The position numbers and the translations under genes were made by a program. Source: Perilla frutescens (taxonomy: Eukaryota; Streptophyta; Magnoliopsida; Lamiales; Lamiaceae). Taken from it: 64,000 nt of DNA. Below the pieces are notes generated by a model. That model made no database searches and was not told the origin of the DNA. It saw only the letters and a list, made by a program, of their open reading frames with translations. The stretch spans positions 17,306,001 to 17,370,000 of the forward strand of contig BRKX01000011.1 in assembly GCA_026008535.1 (NCBI GenBank), in the 5' to 3' direction. Position 1 is the stretch's first letter. Every line of letters begins with the position of its first letter. Positions 48,801 through 61,401 of the stretch are shown here, piece after piece.

Positions 48801-50275
48801 CTGGATAAACAGATAAAAGACGGATCCTAGGGTGCTGATGCTAAATGGATTTTTCGATTCTTAGACAATTTATTAAACTAATTTAATTCTAAATCTTGTA
48901 GGATAATCACTAAATTATCTAGACCCTCTCTCTCGAGTAAGTTCTAGACATAGATTAGAGTCTAATTCTTATCTCTCGATCTCAAATTATTATCTAACTC
49001 CAATTAATACCTCAGATTTATTCTCCTCACGACACCTCCCAATCTAGCAAGCTCGTGTTATGTAATCCTAATCCGTTAACCTATTAACCTCTCTCGAGTG
49101 AATAATAAATTAACTACACAATTGTAAATGTTGATCAATTCATTCACAAAAGATAACAGAAATCGAGGATGCATAAACAAGAAATATAAATGAACAATAA
49201 ATTACTTTAAATCAAAAATCCATCAAACATCCACAACCCTAGGATCGCTAATAATTTAGCTACTCATATTGTATTCAAAATCCAAAGAAACTAAATACAA
49301 ATAAATAACTGTCATGATAATCTGGAATGAATAAAGCATAAAATAAACTTAATCTTATGATGCGCTTCTTCAATCTCTCGATGGTCTCTTCTCTGGCTTC
49401 TCCGGGATGTCTTTGCTCTCTCTATAGGGTAAAAGTTGTGTAATTTTTGTGCTCAAAGAAGCCTTAAATAGTTGGGTCGAGTTTGGATAGGTGTTAGAGT
49501 CGAATAAGGAAAGAGAGGAAAATCCGCCACAAACCGCCTCACAGTGCACGGTCCGTGCGCCAAGGGCTTTCTCGCGCACGGGCCGTGCGTAACTTGCTGT
49601 TCCAAAATTGCCTAGACCTACACGGGCCGTGCGTGAAGGATTCTTGGCGCACAAGCCGTGCGCCAGCTTCGCCGCCCGACACTCTTCACTGTTTTGCTCC
49701 GTTATCACTCGTTTCTTATCCGATTGACTCGATTCAAGTTGCAACGCGCTCCTCACTCAATCCTCTATCCTTGTAGGCACTTTTCAAGCTCAAATTGATC
49801 TCATAAAATATTTGGGACTAAATTCCTTCAAAAAGAGCAAAAACGTGACACTGCACAAAATATAGAAAACGATGCACATCTTCTCAATATATACATGCAA
49901 TGCACATGAACTCTCATCAAACTAGACCTTAAACTTGCATGAATTCTATGAAAATCAAGAGTTTATCAACTAGGAAGGTGTTTAATATCTTGGAAGTGTA
50001 AAAAGTAAACTATAGTTGCATTATCAACCGCTGAGGCAGAATATAGAAGTCTGAGCTACACTGTTAACGAATTGCTGTGGATTTCTTATATTTTTCAAGA
50101 TTTAAGCATCACAGTTCCTACTCATATTCAGGTGTTTTGTGATAACAAGGCTGCTATCCAAATAACACAAAACCAGGTCTATCACGAATGGACAAAACAT
50201 TTAGATCTTGACTGCCATTTTGTCTGTTTTCATTTTAGAACTGGTTTTATATTGCTTGTCTATGTGCCTACATGA
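45755..50275 (+). pseudogene. copia pol, broken and split
   Basis: In order: the protease with DSGASNHM (about 45808); the pre-integrase region with LLGHPS and a Cys-X2-Cys pair (46190-46310); the integrase core with GIVERKHK (about 46675); the RT (47500-48440) where YVDD is replaced by YVDI near 48060; then RNase H. There are frameshifts near 46000, 46410 and 47855 and several stops. RNase H is cut at 48584 by the nested insertion and resumes at 49974 in the same frame, with a further stop shortly after. The altered catalytic residue and breaks show that the element cannot move by itself. Confidence 0.9.
48585..49968. mobile_element. Solo-LTR-like insertion in the copia RNase H (1384 bp)
   Basis: It begins TGATAGATA and ends GTTTATCA, and is flanked by ACTAG on both sides (48580-48584 and 49969-49973). 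TG...CA ends with a 5-bp duplication are those of an LTR. There is no coding or second terminal copy, so a solo LTR is the simplest reading. A GGTCGTATCCACA word lies near the left end. Four GC-rich quasi-palindromes of the type GCACGGNCCGTGC are at 49544-49561, 49574-49590, 49621-49634 and 49647-49664. Confidence 0.8.
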
Positions 50276-50374
50276 TTGCAATTGGCAGATATCTTTATTA
50301 AGGCATTGGGAGGCCCTCAGTTCAGAACATTACTCTCCAGACTCAATCTCAATGACATGCATCAGATTGAGTCT

Positions 50375-50383
50375 GAGGGGGGA
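50375..50383 (+). other. Polypurine tract
   Basis: GAGGGGGGA immediately before the 3' LTR, the plus-strand primer of the copia element. Confidence 0.8.
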
Positions 50384-50777
50384 TGTTAATTTTGGAAATC
50401 TAAGGATTGCATATTGCATGTAGATTCATGCAGCGGAGATGATAGCTAGATACAAGCTTCAACTGTGTTGCAGACCATGCGAGGAAGCTTAATGAAAGAT
50501 ATGCCACGTGGAAGAAGTCTGTTAGTTCACAGCTTGGACCACATCAATGTGAAGCAGCAACCGTGCGATTAAAGATAGTTACAGAGCTATGATCTTCACC
50601 ATAGATAATAAGTAGCGTAGTTAGCAAGCTCTCTTTTTGTATAAATACTCATAATATTTGTATTGCACGTTGATTGATTAAATTTGAGATAATAAAATTA
50701 CAAATTCTTCTTTACAGTTACAGAAAACAAAACCCTAATATCCTTAGCTAAAATAGCTTCAATCTTCAGATTCTTCA
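50384..50777 (+). repeat. 3' LTR of copia element
   Basis: 394 bp, starting TGTTAATTTTGG and ending TTCTTCA, followed by the AGACA target copy. Confidence 0.95.
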
Positions 50778-50782
50778 AGACA

Positions 50783-51180
50783 TGACCAACATAGTCACTA
50801 TGGATGATCATGTGTTTTTTTGAAGAAAACAAAGTCTTTGGCTCATGGCTTGGGTTGCAGTGGTGTGGAGTCGCGCCTTAGGAAGTGATCTGGTCGATCG
50901 CAGTCGGTGGTCCCAGCTATGGAGAAAAACAGATCTCGAATACGTAGATCTAGTCATGGTGATGGAGGAGTCATACGTGCTTCGGGGTGCAACTAACTCG
51001 GTTACACCTCATTACCTATTTTCATCATTTAAGCACAATATTCTTGCAAAACAATTAATACAAAACAATGTGTTAATTAATAGACATGTAACATTTAAAA
51101 CATGCACTCAATTTAAGCTTTTTCGATAATTTAAACCTAAACAATTGGTGCAAAACTACCAATTATCAATAGCCTTGAAA
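50783..51180. repeat. LTR-like repeat, right part, continuing 43046-43944
   Basis: Sequence after the copia target copy. It contains a GC-richer stretch (50855-50985). The open stretch at 50845-51129 has no recognisable domain and is taken as repeat text. Confidence 0.35.
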
Positions 51181-51550
51181 TCCCCATGTTTCGTATGTGG
51201 ATTTAGATCATCCACATACTATTCTGCTTGAAAGTCTAATAAGAACCACGCTTGATTACTACGTATACATGCTTGGCCTTGGACATTAGAGGCTAGATAA
51301 TAATCTATCTTCTGAAACTTCCAAAGATGAAAGATAACATAAACTAAATAAAAAAAAAAAGTTATCTATAATATAAATATATTAAATTAAGTATTGTATA
51401 AATTTGTTCTAGAAACCAAAGATGAAGCCACATTGTGGCCAAAGGGGCAGGGAACTATCACACGTGGTAACATTTTGATATGTATACAATCACTTTATTA
51501 AGTTTCCTTTCCACATAGCATAATATTAGCACTGTGAGTAGTACCCATAA
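51181..51550. other. No gene recognised
   Basis: AT-rich spacer with an A run at 51348-51360. Confidence 0.3.
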
Positions 51551-52961
51551 GGGTAGCCGTAGTGGAATTTTTTAGGTGAGTTCCAAGTAGCTGGAACCTA
51601 GAAGCTATGCAGTGTGGAAGCCATGGTGGCAAGCTTCCAAGAAATGAGGTTCCTCGTTTGGAACCCAATTTCTAACAGTGAAAAGTATACAATTTTCTGC
51701 CAAAATGAATAGTTGGTGGGGGGACAACAAAAGTTATTCACTTTTTTATTTTTTTCACTTTTTGTAGTAACATCCAAATATATATATATATACATATCAC
51801 ATATTCATTTTATATATGTGTGTGTATATATTTAACGTCCAAATATATATATATATATATGTATCACAAATTAAACGCTACTATATGTATATGTATATGT
51901 ATATATATTACTGTTACTATAATATATATTGCCAACAACTATTTTTTTTAACTAAAAATGCCAATGACTATTTTTAAAAATTTCCTATAAATTGAACTTC
52001 ATCAAAATTAGGCCTGGCTTAATCTAGATTGTGCGTTTCATTTTAAAATGTTGATTTAGGTTGTAATTCCTTTATATCATTGTATTTTTGTAATGTTATA
52101 TTAATATGTGCATCATTTATTTTAAATAATACTTTTCAATTGTTATTAAAAATACTATCTTTACTTTCTGATGTCGGCAACTTTAGTTTCTAATGTCGGC
52201 AGAGATGTTGGCATACAAAAATAGTTGTTTCCAACTAGCCATTAGCTACAATAATTATTTCATCTATAAATTCAAGTTCATTTGTCATCAAAATGTCTTC
52301 CAAAAAACAAATATTTCGTGATTTTGTGAGGAATGAGATACTGGAAAAAGGAGATGAGCTCGAATTGTTGTTGTTGTGACACATTTTGAATAATATTTTC
52401 TATTTATTATTTAATGTTATAATTTTTAACTTTTTAATTAAATTTTTTAATATCGGAAAATTAAATTAAATACACCATCAAATTCAATTAATTATATAAT
52501 AAGTGAATATTGTAAATAAAATCAATATATATATATATATATGTAGGGTTGGGTTCAAGTGAGAAAAAATCTTGATGTGAGAAATGAGAAAAATGATTAT
52601 CGTACTATATTTTATTGCTTAGTTGCCATAATTTTATTGCTTAAATAATTTATTGCTTAATTGCTATAATTTCATTGCACATGTGGAGCAAAATAATTAT
52701 GCAATAAAATTATACCTATTAAGCAGTAAATTACAATAAGATAAACATTTTCTCATTTCTCACACCAACAAATATTTCTCACCTGAATCAAAACCTATAT
52801 ATGTATGCATGTATATATGTGATGTGTATAAGTGGGACCCTCTTAGAAGTTACTTTTTGACTTTTGCATTGTGGAAAAATTGTATTAGAAGTTGGTGGGA
52901 GTTAAGTTTTGACGTGGCAATGAAGAAGTTGAGATTTCTAAGTTCTGGACTGCAACCACCC
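51551..52961. mobile_element. Probable PIF/Harbinger deletion derivative (1411 bp)
   Basis: The left end reads GGGTAGCCGTAGTGG and the reverse complement of the right end reads GGGTGGTTGCAGTCC, about 10 of 15 matching. Both flanks are TAA (51548-51550 and 52962-52964), the 3-bp target of PIF/Harbinger. At about 52292 a short frame starts MSSKKQIFRDFV and stops after about 30 codons, possibly a remnant of an element ORF. It holds (AT)n arrays (51776-51915) and a nested MITE. The TIRs are weak, so the assignment is moderate. Confidence 0.5.
52544..52797. mobile_element. MITE with about 58-bp TIRs, nested
   Basis: The left end TAGGGTTGGGTTCAAGTGAG is matched by the reverse complement of the right end TAGGTTTTGATTCAGGTGAG. 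The similarity continues through GTGTGAGAAATGAGAAAA and on to TATC. The flanks are TA-rich, so the target duplication is ambiguous. Confidence 0.75.
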
Positions 52962-52964
52962 TAA

Positions 52965-53387
52965 GGGTAAGAGAGAATTTTCAAGTTTTTGATAGTTTTA
53001 GTGTCGTGCTCTATTTTTTTTCCCCAAAACAAATTAGTGTTATTTATTTTCCTCTAAAAATAATATTAATATGTAGATCGTGAGGATTGTGTATGTTTTC
53101 TTATAATTTTAAGGTAAATTACACTTTCATAATTACATTTTCAACTCTTTTTCAAAAATATAAAGCTATTTTTTTTCAAAACTAACAAAATGGTACTCTT
53201 TTTTTTTTAATTTTTTTGTAGATCTAACATTGAATAATTCTAAGGTTGGAAAATTGTAAGTAATTATTGTAGTTTAATACTTCTATTTTCACAGCCACAT
53301 AAAAATAATCTTCCAATCAAGAAATCTTAAAAATAGTCAATTACATATGATTTTTGAGCCGTAGAATTGACCAATCGTTAAATTTGA

Positions 53388-53422
<35 letters not shown>

Positions 53423-53911
53423 TACTACTTTGAAAAAATAGATAATATTTTGTTAATTTGGAAAAAGTGAACTATTTTAAAAAAGAGCCCAAATTAAATA
53501 TCGGCATCAAAATATATTTTACCTTAATTTTAATATTAATAGTGTGTTTCTGGTGCTTTTTTATGGTACGTACATTATATGTGTTGTATCGTTTTTTTTT
53601 TTTTTTTTGAGGAAAGTGTTGTATCGTTATTATGTTGTCATCGTACGTGTTGTATCGAATAAAAAAAATTGTACATGTAACTGGGCATATATTAATTATC
53701 TTGCCTAGTTCGTGTTTAAAAGCTCTAGGTATATTCATGTTTGTCATCATATAATTATATACAGTAGAATTTAGACACCACAATTATAAGTACACTTTTT
53801 ATTAGAGTTATTCACAAGACAATTTAAAACTTTAAAATTAATTTTAGTTCTCTGTAAAAATATAAACAATCACTGCATAATCTAAAGAATAATTAATATA
53901 TTTAATACAAA
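52965..53911. other. No gene recognised; downstream of XTH
   Basis: AT-rich DNA with a (TTA)n/(ATT)n array at about 53389-53421 and a T run at 53591-53608. A minus-strand open stretch at 53472-53783 is low-complexity and unsupported. Confidence 0.4.
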
Positions 53912-53917
53912 TTTATT
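53912..53917 (-). terminator. Polyadenylation signal candidate, XTH gene
   Basis: AATAAA on the minus strand about 53 bp after the stop codon. Confidence 0.4.
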
Positions 53918-53969
53918 TCAATAAAAAATCCTCTAAAAAAATTAAACAAAAATAAATCATATTCTAATA

Positions 53970-55512
53970 TCACTCGCTCACTTGATTTCCATTGCTCCTA
54001 CCTTCCATAACTTGGCCTCGTTGCTTGAACCTCCGGTGGTGGTGCTTCTCGTCGAACTTCAGCCGCCCTGTCTCCTTAAACCGCTGCCTCTCCGCCGGAT
54101 CAACGACACATTCCGGCGGTGGCACCGGATACCTTAACGTATCGTAACAATACGAGTAATAAGTGTATCTTTCTCTAAATTTTTTCATTGCCATCTTTTG
54201 TTTAGGGGTTATGGTACCAAAATTAGCAAGTTGGCCATCTCTCTCGGCGCAACCGGCAGTGGTTACCACCTCTTCCAACGGGTCGGTGGCGCAGCCGTTG
54301 AGGACGAGGTCGGTGAACTCGGCCACGAAAGGGGCATATTTGTAATTTGCTTTGTATTTGCCACCGGATGTAGCCCAATCCGAGGCATCCCATATTGTGG
54401 CATATAATGCCATAGGTTTCGAGGGAAAATCAGCTCCCATTGCATCATTTCTTGCGATTTCTCTTATTGGGATATCATCAATGTAAAATCTGTAGTTGAA
54501 AATTGAGAAAATCAAACAAATTAAATGAAATTAAACCCCATATATATTCTGTGATAGATACATGCACATTATATTATATATTCATTTATAAATAAATTAG
54601 TAAAAATTAAGCATCCGTATGTATAATTGAATATCAAGAGGAGCCCGCGCATCATTCACCGAATCACAATTCTCTAATATGAAAAGTATTTCACACACAC
54701 ACACATATATATAACAAATTAAGAATGATCGAAATAGAAATATACGTCCATCATATAAACATAATGATACCAATAATAAAACGTGAATCAGTACGTTTAT
54801 TCTATGATATATATACTAGTCGGGATTCTTCCATCTTCCCATTAAGCAATTTTCACTCAATTATATATTATTTAATTAGATCTCAACAAAAAATTTATGG
54901 TTTCGCTCCTATCTATATCAATACTCTCATCAATTATTTTATGGTTACATATATGGTGGATATTGTCCAATATGTCACTTAATCACACATCGCATAAAGT
55001 AATAATAAGAAAATAAATTAACAAGAAATGGAGGATTATACATATATATATATATATGTATGTATATGTGGCGTGAGTTTTCTCTCCCCTCCAAATCTTT
55101 CCAATATTTTGTTAAGCTCCAATCAAGGCATGGCATCGGTTCAAATTTCCATCATATATATATATACGACTTTACCAGCTAAACTTGAAAAGGACAGCAA
55201 TTTTCCTTAATTTTCACGCAATTATGAATTTAGAATTAAATATTCATCACCCCAGACGACTTTTTATGATTCAACTTGTCCCCATGCATGTGAAACTTTA
55301 TCAATATTTTCATTATTATCCAAATACATGTGAATCTTGAAAACTATGGCTGCAAAACCCTCATCATTTAAATTTTATATTTACTTAATTAATACTTAAT
55401 TAAACTAGTGGCTAATTATTTTCTTCAGCAAGCAACTTTGTGCGAATTATATTGATGATATTCACGGGATGATGGTCAAATTCTCTCACAACCACATATG
55501 CTAACAAATTCT

Positions 55513-55553
<41 letters not shown>

Positions 55554-57073
55554 CCATAACACAATGGGATTTTAGGCTATTTATGAAGCACAGTTTTTTC
55601 TACATATATTTTGGAAAAACACAAGGAGGTGTTATATGAATTTACTCTATTTAATAATCAGATAACATAAATTCCTGGTCTTTCTTTAAAAATTTGACTT
55701 CATCCCAAATTCATGTGTTTTCATTTCAATGAAAGAATATTTATGATACTAGACAGCCCATTTTTCACTGGTCTACGACAACTTGAACTCACTACATAAA
55801 TATGATGAATTGCTATTAATTAATTAATATTCACACACAATTGTATTATCTTTATAAAAATTATACGTACGTGTATATATACCCAAATCAATATTTCCGA
55901 ATTGGCCACAGGCATATATATTAGGAAGAGTTTTTCTTACTTAATTGTGTACCTAATTAATTAATTTCCGAATATGTGACTTTTATTTCAAATTCTAATT
56001 AACTAATTGAAGAAACTGTTGGCGATCGATCACATGATTCAGAAACTAATTAAGGGTGGTTGGGGAAAAAAATTCAGAAAAAATGAATTAATGAAAAAAA
56101 AAAACAACTTACATAATATTGGTGGTGGTCCAAAGAATTGTGTAACGATGAAAGTCTTTAGAAGGGTCGAACCACAAGTAATATCTCTCTTCTCTGCCTC
56201 TGTTAGTGCTTCCATTTCCATACATATTTGTCTGAAACCTCCACGCCTTTCCTCGTATGTTACCTAAAAACTCGAAATCCAGCTCGTCGTGTGTCTTTCG
56301 GAACATGTCTACATTTGTTGTCTACATATATCAAAAAATATATATCTATATGAATGATCGATCACACAAATTAAATCAAGTTATTAGGCAATTGTTTACT
56401 ATTTGTGGAATGTTAATTTTGAGGGAAAGGGAGTCTGGATTGAGTGTAATTTGGTTGCTGTACATACATAAAACGCGACGACGACGCCGGCTGCGTAGTC
56501 CGATGGTAGCTTGATTTTAGCGCTGAAGAGGCCATGGTTGTAGAGGTTTGAGGATTTGAATCCTGAGCCTGATGAGGAAAATTCAAGAAAATGAATTTAA
56601 TTGCTAATTAAAAATATACATATATAGAGAGAGGAGTAATAAAAAGAAGAAGAAATTAAGAAGTCCAAGAATCATATAGAAATTATGTTTATGCTATAAG
56701 CAATGTTGCATATATGCATGATCATATATTCATAATCATAATCACCCAAAAATAAAGATGGGATTTTTTTTTTAAAAAAAACAAGAAAAAAATCACATTA
56801 TTAATTATAAGATATCATGCATCATCATAGACATTAATAAAACTACATCACACACACACACACATATATATATATACCTGTATATTGATTGAGATGAAGT
56901 TGAAGGGATCGATCGTCGACGGAGGGGATGATGTTTGGTTCACCAAAAAGAGGGGTGAACCCTTTGGAGAAGGGGGTGGTGGTGATGTTCAACGCAGCAG
57001 TAGCATAAGCTATGTCGAGAAGAAGGAGAAGAAGACGGATTAATGATAGCAGAGAATCTTGGAGCTTATACAT
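53970..57073 (-). CDS. Xyloglucan endotransglucosylase/hydrolase (GH16)
   Basis: Four exons with GT-AG borders and matching phase: 56878-57073, 56468-56568, 56113-56321, 53970-54489; 341 residues. It cuts and rejoins (or hydrolyses) xyloglucan in the cell wall. Residues 1-26 are a signal peptide with a Leu-rich core ending YATA, so the protein is secreted. The active site HDELDFEFLGN (110-120) contains the nucleophile Glu112 and acid/base Glu116. An N-glycosylation sequon (NGS) follows, as usual in the family. The C-terminal XET domain has the Cys pattern GCATD, AGCAE, YCYDTL, PECVV. The long basic tail after VVDP, with KHHHRRFKQR, and the overall length suggest the group of larger XTHs such as XTH27-30; this is from memory. 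Intron 3 is long (1623 bp) and AT-rich. No stops were seen. Confidence 0.93.
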
Positions 57074-58564
57074 ATTATGTTACCTATAATTAATGACAAC
57101 TGATTCTTATCAATTCCTGTTTTTTGATGATCTTATGTAATATATATATATATACACACAGTCTAGAAAAGTAGCTAGAGAAAGTGTCTATGGGCTCTCT
57201 CTAGAGAGAGAGAGAGAGAGAGAATCAATTGATAAAGCATGTGGACACCAAGAAAATGTGTAGTTGCAAATAAGGCCATTTTCTAGAAATGAAATATAAA
57301 GTGTTGTATGAAAATTGATTGCGGATAGAGTAGCTTATTCGCTATTCTTAGAAAAGATGGCACTTCTTGTTATTTGATTTGATATTTCGTATTTCTATTT
57401 ATAATATATAATAGCTCAAAAGATTAGGTAGGCTACAATATTAAATTGACACATCAATGATTTAATTAAATATTGATAATTTTAATCATTTTTCACTAGG
57501 TAAAGATGAATAGCTGCAGGCAGACCGGGCCATAAATTGGCTCAACATATATAATCCAGCAATTTTCTATAATTCCTTCCTGAAAAATTAACAAAATATA
57601 TACGCTTGAGTTTATACGTTTAAACAACATTATTTATTTATCATATAATTCAGAATATATATATACATGATAGGTCCCTAATATAAATTAAGCCTATAAT
57701 TAGTCTTAAAATTTTGTTTGGTTCAATAAATTCTTCAAATTTTGTGTTTTGTTACGATTGGATATAAATAGTCGCTCAAATTAAACACATCTATAATTGG
57801 ATATAATTATATGTGACATGATACAAAATCCAGAGACAAAACTCAATTAAATCGAACCAAAAAGTTGTAATATAAGGAAACTCGTATATATACAACTAAA
57901 CATAAAGTTAATTAAGACTCAATTAAACCAAATCAGAGCATGAGAATCCAATTAATTACGTACAAAAGATATATAGACAATCAAGAACCAATATATTTAC
58001 TATTTCTATAATTAACTTTTATATAAAATTCAAACAAAAGTTTAATTTCGTAATTAAATTAAAAAAAAAAGTATAAGCACGTAAAAGAGTGGAAACTAAA
58101 GGGTAATAGACCCAACAAAAGAGGGTGTGCTGTACGTGTGGACCCCACCTGAGTTTATGACAGACAAAGCAAAGAGAGAATTGCGCGTTTTTATATAATT
58201 GCATTTGTTAATGCATGATTTAAGGATGTTACGTACAATTACAAAAGTTATGCTATGTCTCTTTAATTTCATTTTTTGGCACTCTCATTTTTCTTTTTAG
58301 AAACTTTTGGATGAGGTTACTTCATTCTTCGAAAAAGTTAAGGCTTACTTTGTTTTTATTTCTAAATGTAAATTTTTAGGTAAATACTTGTATACACAAG
58401 GTGTATATAAGATTTATTTTAGACGGGCGGATCAAATTCACGGATTGACCCACAAAAAAAAAATCCCGACAAAATCAGTTATATTAAAAAGTATCACTCA
58501 AAATTCGAAAAATATCACATATATCATTAAAAAGTAAGGTGTCTGCTACTTATCTTATACTAAT
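57074..58564. other. XTH upstream region and spacer
   Basis: A TA run at 57140-57155 lies about 70 bp before the XTH ATG and may serve as TATA. A (GA)n array at 57199-57222 follows a CTCTCTCT stretch, giving an inverted CT/AG pair. Beyond 57300 the DNA is AT-rich with no recognised gene. Confidence 0.4.
57192..57222. repeat. CT/GA inverted microsatellite in the XTH promoter region
   Basis: CTCTCTCTAGAGAGAG with a continuing GA run. GA repeats of this kind are known targets of plant BPC proteins; a regulatory role here is inference. Confidence 0.6.
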
Positions 58565-59875
58565 TGTTGGGGTTTTTTCGAATTGAACCACCGCAGGATC
58601 TAATTGGATGTTCATTAATCCTAATGTCATGTAGATCATAAATTCATGCATCTCATATGTTTTAATTAACCGAGTTTAATTAACATGCAAATCCGGTTTA
58701 AACGATTCTACTAAAGCGGAAACATAGAATCGAAAAACGACTGCCAGACTGAATCTAGTTTCAGGGTGGGCTGAAATCTACTAGATCGGTATGAAATCTG
58801 TGGAGATAAAGAGAACACAAGAGGAGCTGATCTATAACACAAAAATTTCGTCCCCCACCTCCCTATTTATAGGGGAGGTGGTCGAAATTATCAAGCCCTA
58901 AATATACTGGGCTTGGGCCTCTATCTCTTTTCTAACTCCAGTCCATTAAAGTCATATTGGACTACAACAGGGATCTAGAAGAATATTAAATCGGCCTGCT
59001 AATTTATTTAATTTCCAATATCCAATAAACTTAGGATATTATTAAAGAAATTAAGTATTATTTTTATTCCACTAAAGAAATAATACTGACCTACCAATTT
59101 AATACATATTTCTGAATATGCTTTCTCCTTTAGTCCAGCCATTCCCCGCATTTAAGATATAATGCCCATTAATTAATTATGTAAGATTCTGACAGCTATA
59201 ATTAATTAATATCTTATCCTTGAGTAGTATCACACAAGCTTTACTCATGCATGGAATAAATTCCACCTGCAAGGTTTCAGCATGAACTTGCATTTCCTCA
59301 AGGGGACACCATCAAACTGGCGCACCAGGACACGATGCCCCTACATATTGCACAACCCATCATAAGTGTAAATGTCACAACCCAAGATATCGAGATTATT
59401 GATCCTTATGAAAGAATCTCACCCTTTGATAAATTAAAGCTGCAAACACTACACGTATATGTCTGCCAACACATAGGGGTTAAGAACCCGAACTCTGTGG
59501 ATTCTTATTCTCTCATTTAAGGTCAGAATAGAGAATAGAATCCTAAGTAGATCCTCCTCAATACACTTGACCGTGTATTAGAATAATCAGTTAGTTAAGA
59601 CAAACTAACTATCAGATTATTCTACGGCGTATCAATAGCAGGTTCAGTGCCATCTAAACCGTGAGCCTTTTAATATATTACAAGGAACCGATGATATGAT
59701 CTAACCATGTGTTTACCCACACCATATCATCTACAATGTAAGTATAGTGAACATGCATATAAATATAACAATTTAAATACAAACAGTGACTGCAATAGTA
59801 TTCATTCTATATCATCATAAAACCATTATCAATAAAGTATACAAAAGACAAGTCTTCTAGTATACAAAACCAACA
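58565..59875. mobile_element. Solo LTR (1311 bp)
   Basis: It begins TGTTGGGG and ends CCAACA, an inverted TGTTGG/CCAACA pair. The flanks are CTAAT (58560-58564) and CTAGT (59876-59880), a 5-bp duplication with one change. There is no primer-binding site, coding sequence or second copy. The open stretch at 59335-59520 lies inside the LTR and is not a gene. Confidence 0.75.
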
Positions 59876-59880
59876 CTAGT

Positions 59881-61384
59881 TTCTTTAGTTCAAATTATAA
59901 TTTTTTCCATTCCTATTAATGTTTAGAGTTTAGGAATTCGTGATTTTTTTAGGGTTTATTTTGTGTTTTTTTAGGATTTTTTGGGATTTAGTTTGTGTTT
60001 TTTAGGGATTATTTTTTTGGGGGAGGGGGGTTTAGAGGTTTATTTTGTGCTTTTTTAGGTTTTTTTCTTTAGGGGTTTATTTTATATTTTTTAGGTTTTT
60101 TTTTTTTTTTTTGTGGGGATGGGGTTTATTTTGTACTTTTTTAGGGTTTATTAATTTCATTTTAGGTTATAAATTTATATTTATTTCAAACAAATTATAT
60201 CAACTCGCTTTAATTTTAGGATTCACTAATTTTATTTTAGGGTATAAATTTTTTCGGGAAAAATAAAAAGAAAACACAGCTAGAAAATTGAAAATAAAAA
60301 TAAAAAAATAAACAAATCGCCAGGAAAAAAAAATATGGCAGGCGCGTGGGCGTCATACGCCTACCGGATATAGATGTATATATGGCCTGGTGCATGCAAG
60401 TGGTGCTCAAATTTCTTATTTTTTTACTATGTAAAACACGTTTATTTTACTTATTTTTAATCTTTCGAATTGAGATACATCACTTAAATATCCATCCATT
60501 CATGTTAGCCATATAAATATTTATTTTCTCGCATCAACTATAAATTCAATTTAGAAAAATAATTATACAAACATATTTTTATTTTTTAAACTTATGACGT
60601 TTAATATTAATACACGTCGTCAAATAAACTGAAAAACTGAAAATTGAAATAAAACCAAACGTCACCTAAGTTTTTTTTTTAATTACTAATATAGTCTAAA
60701 GTCAAAATTAAACCCACTGTTGTATATTTTTTTTCTTTTACTTGACGAAAAGTTGAAGATTGGTGGTCTACATGCATAGTTGATTAGTTATATATGAACT
60801 TACTTTGTTAGTAACAGTTTTGGGTGTGGGTTATTTTTGTCATTTAAGAGGTCGTTTCAAGTATCAAAATTAATTTCCTCAAAAAAAAAAAGGTATATAT
60901 CAAGATCAATTAGAGCGAAAGATTTAGATAATATTAATACATATGTTTAGTATAAATAGTCACACTTTTAAATAAGGAAATATACTGTACAGTGTACGCA
61001 CTCCCTCAGTGTTGCAACCATAATGTTCTTCCATACATGTCTTTTGAATTGTCTTTTATTATTACTTTTTTTTTCTCTTTTAGTTTTAGTACGTTTCATT
61101 CTTGTATATTTAATTAAATGGACATTCTCATGAAAAAATGGACAAATTTTGACAAATACATTAATAAAAAAACAATTATTTTGCATTTACATCAAATTAT
61201 CATTTAAAAAAAATATAAGTACTCCAATATTTTAAAGTTGATAACAAATTAACAAATTTCCTTTTATTTGCTTATTGCCTCTTTAAATATTTGCATATAA
61301 TGTGCAACGAATCATATAGAACTAATTAAACACACGTCACACTTCCATTCTTATGTTTCAATTAAACTCATCCTTGGACGTAAG
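59881..61384. other. No gene recognised
   Basis: T-rich, with loosely repeated TTTTTAGGGTTTATTTTGTG words at 59945-60150 and a segment at 60140-60250 related to 13225-13390. A small GC-rich patch (60334-60362, GGCAGGCGCGTGGGCG) also recalls the repeat at 12.95 kb. I take this as a decayed copy of that repeat. Confidence 0.4.
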
Positions 61385-61401
61385 ATATTGTATTTTTTTT
61401 T

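Larger units (their letters stand above)
43950..50777 (+). mobile_element. Ty1/copia LTR retrotransposon, decayed, 6828 bp including a nested insertion
   Basis: Two 394-bp LTRs, a primer-binding site, gag, protease, integrase, RT and RNase H in copia order, a polypurine tract and a 5-bp target duplication AGACA (43945-43949 and 50778-50782). By eye I count about 19 differences between the LTRs, mostly transitions, so the insertion is not recent. Coding is broken by several stops and frameshifts, and a 1384-bp insertion lies in the RNase H region. Without that insertion the element is about 5.44 kb including one extra target copy, ordinary for copia. Confidence 0.97.

Noticed and set aside
54163..54448. 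Several short frames overlapping XTH exon 4
   Set aside because: They are alternative-frame shadows of the XTH coding exon.
59945..60150. TTTAGGG words as an interstitial telomere
   Set aside because: The words are separated by variable T-rich spacers and do not form contiguous TTTAGGG repeats.
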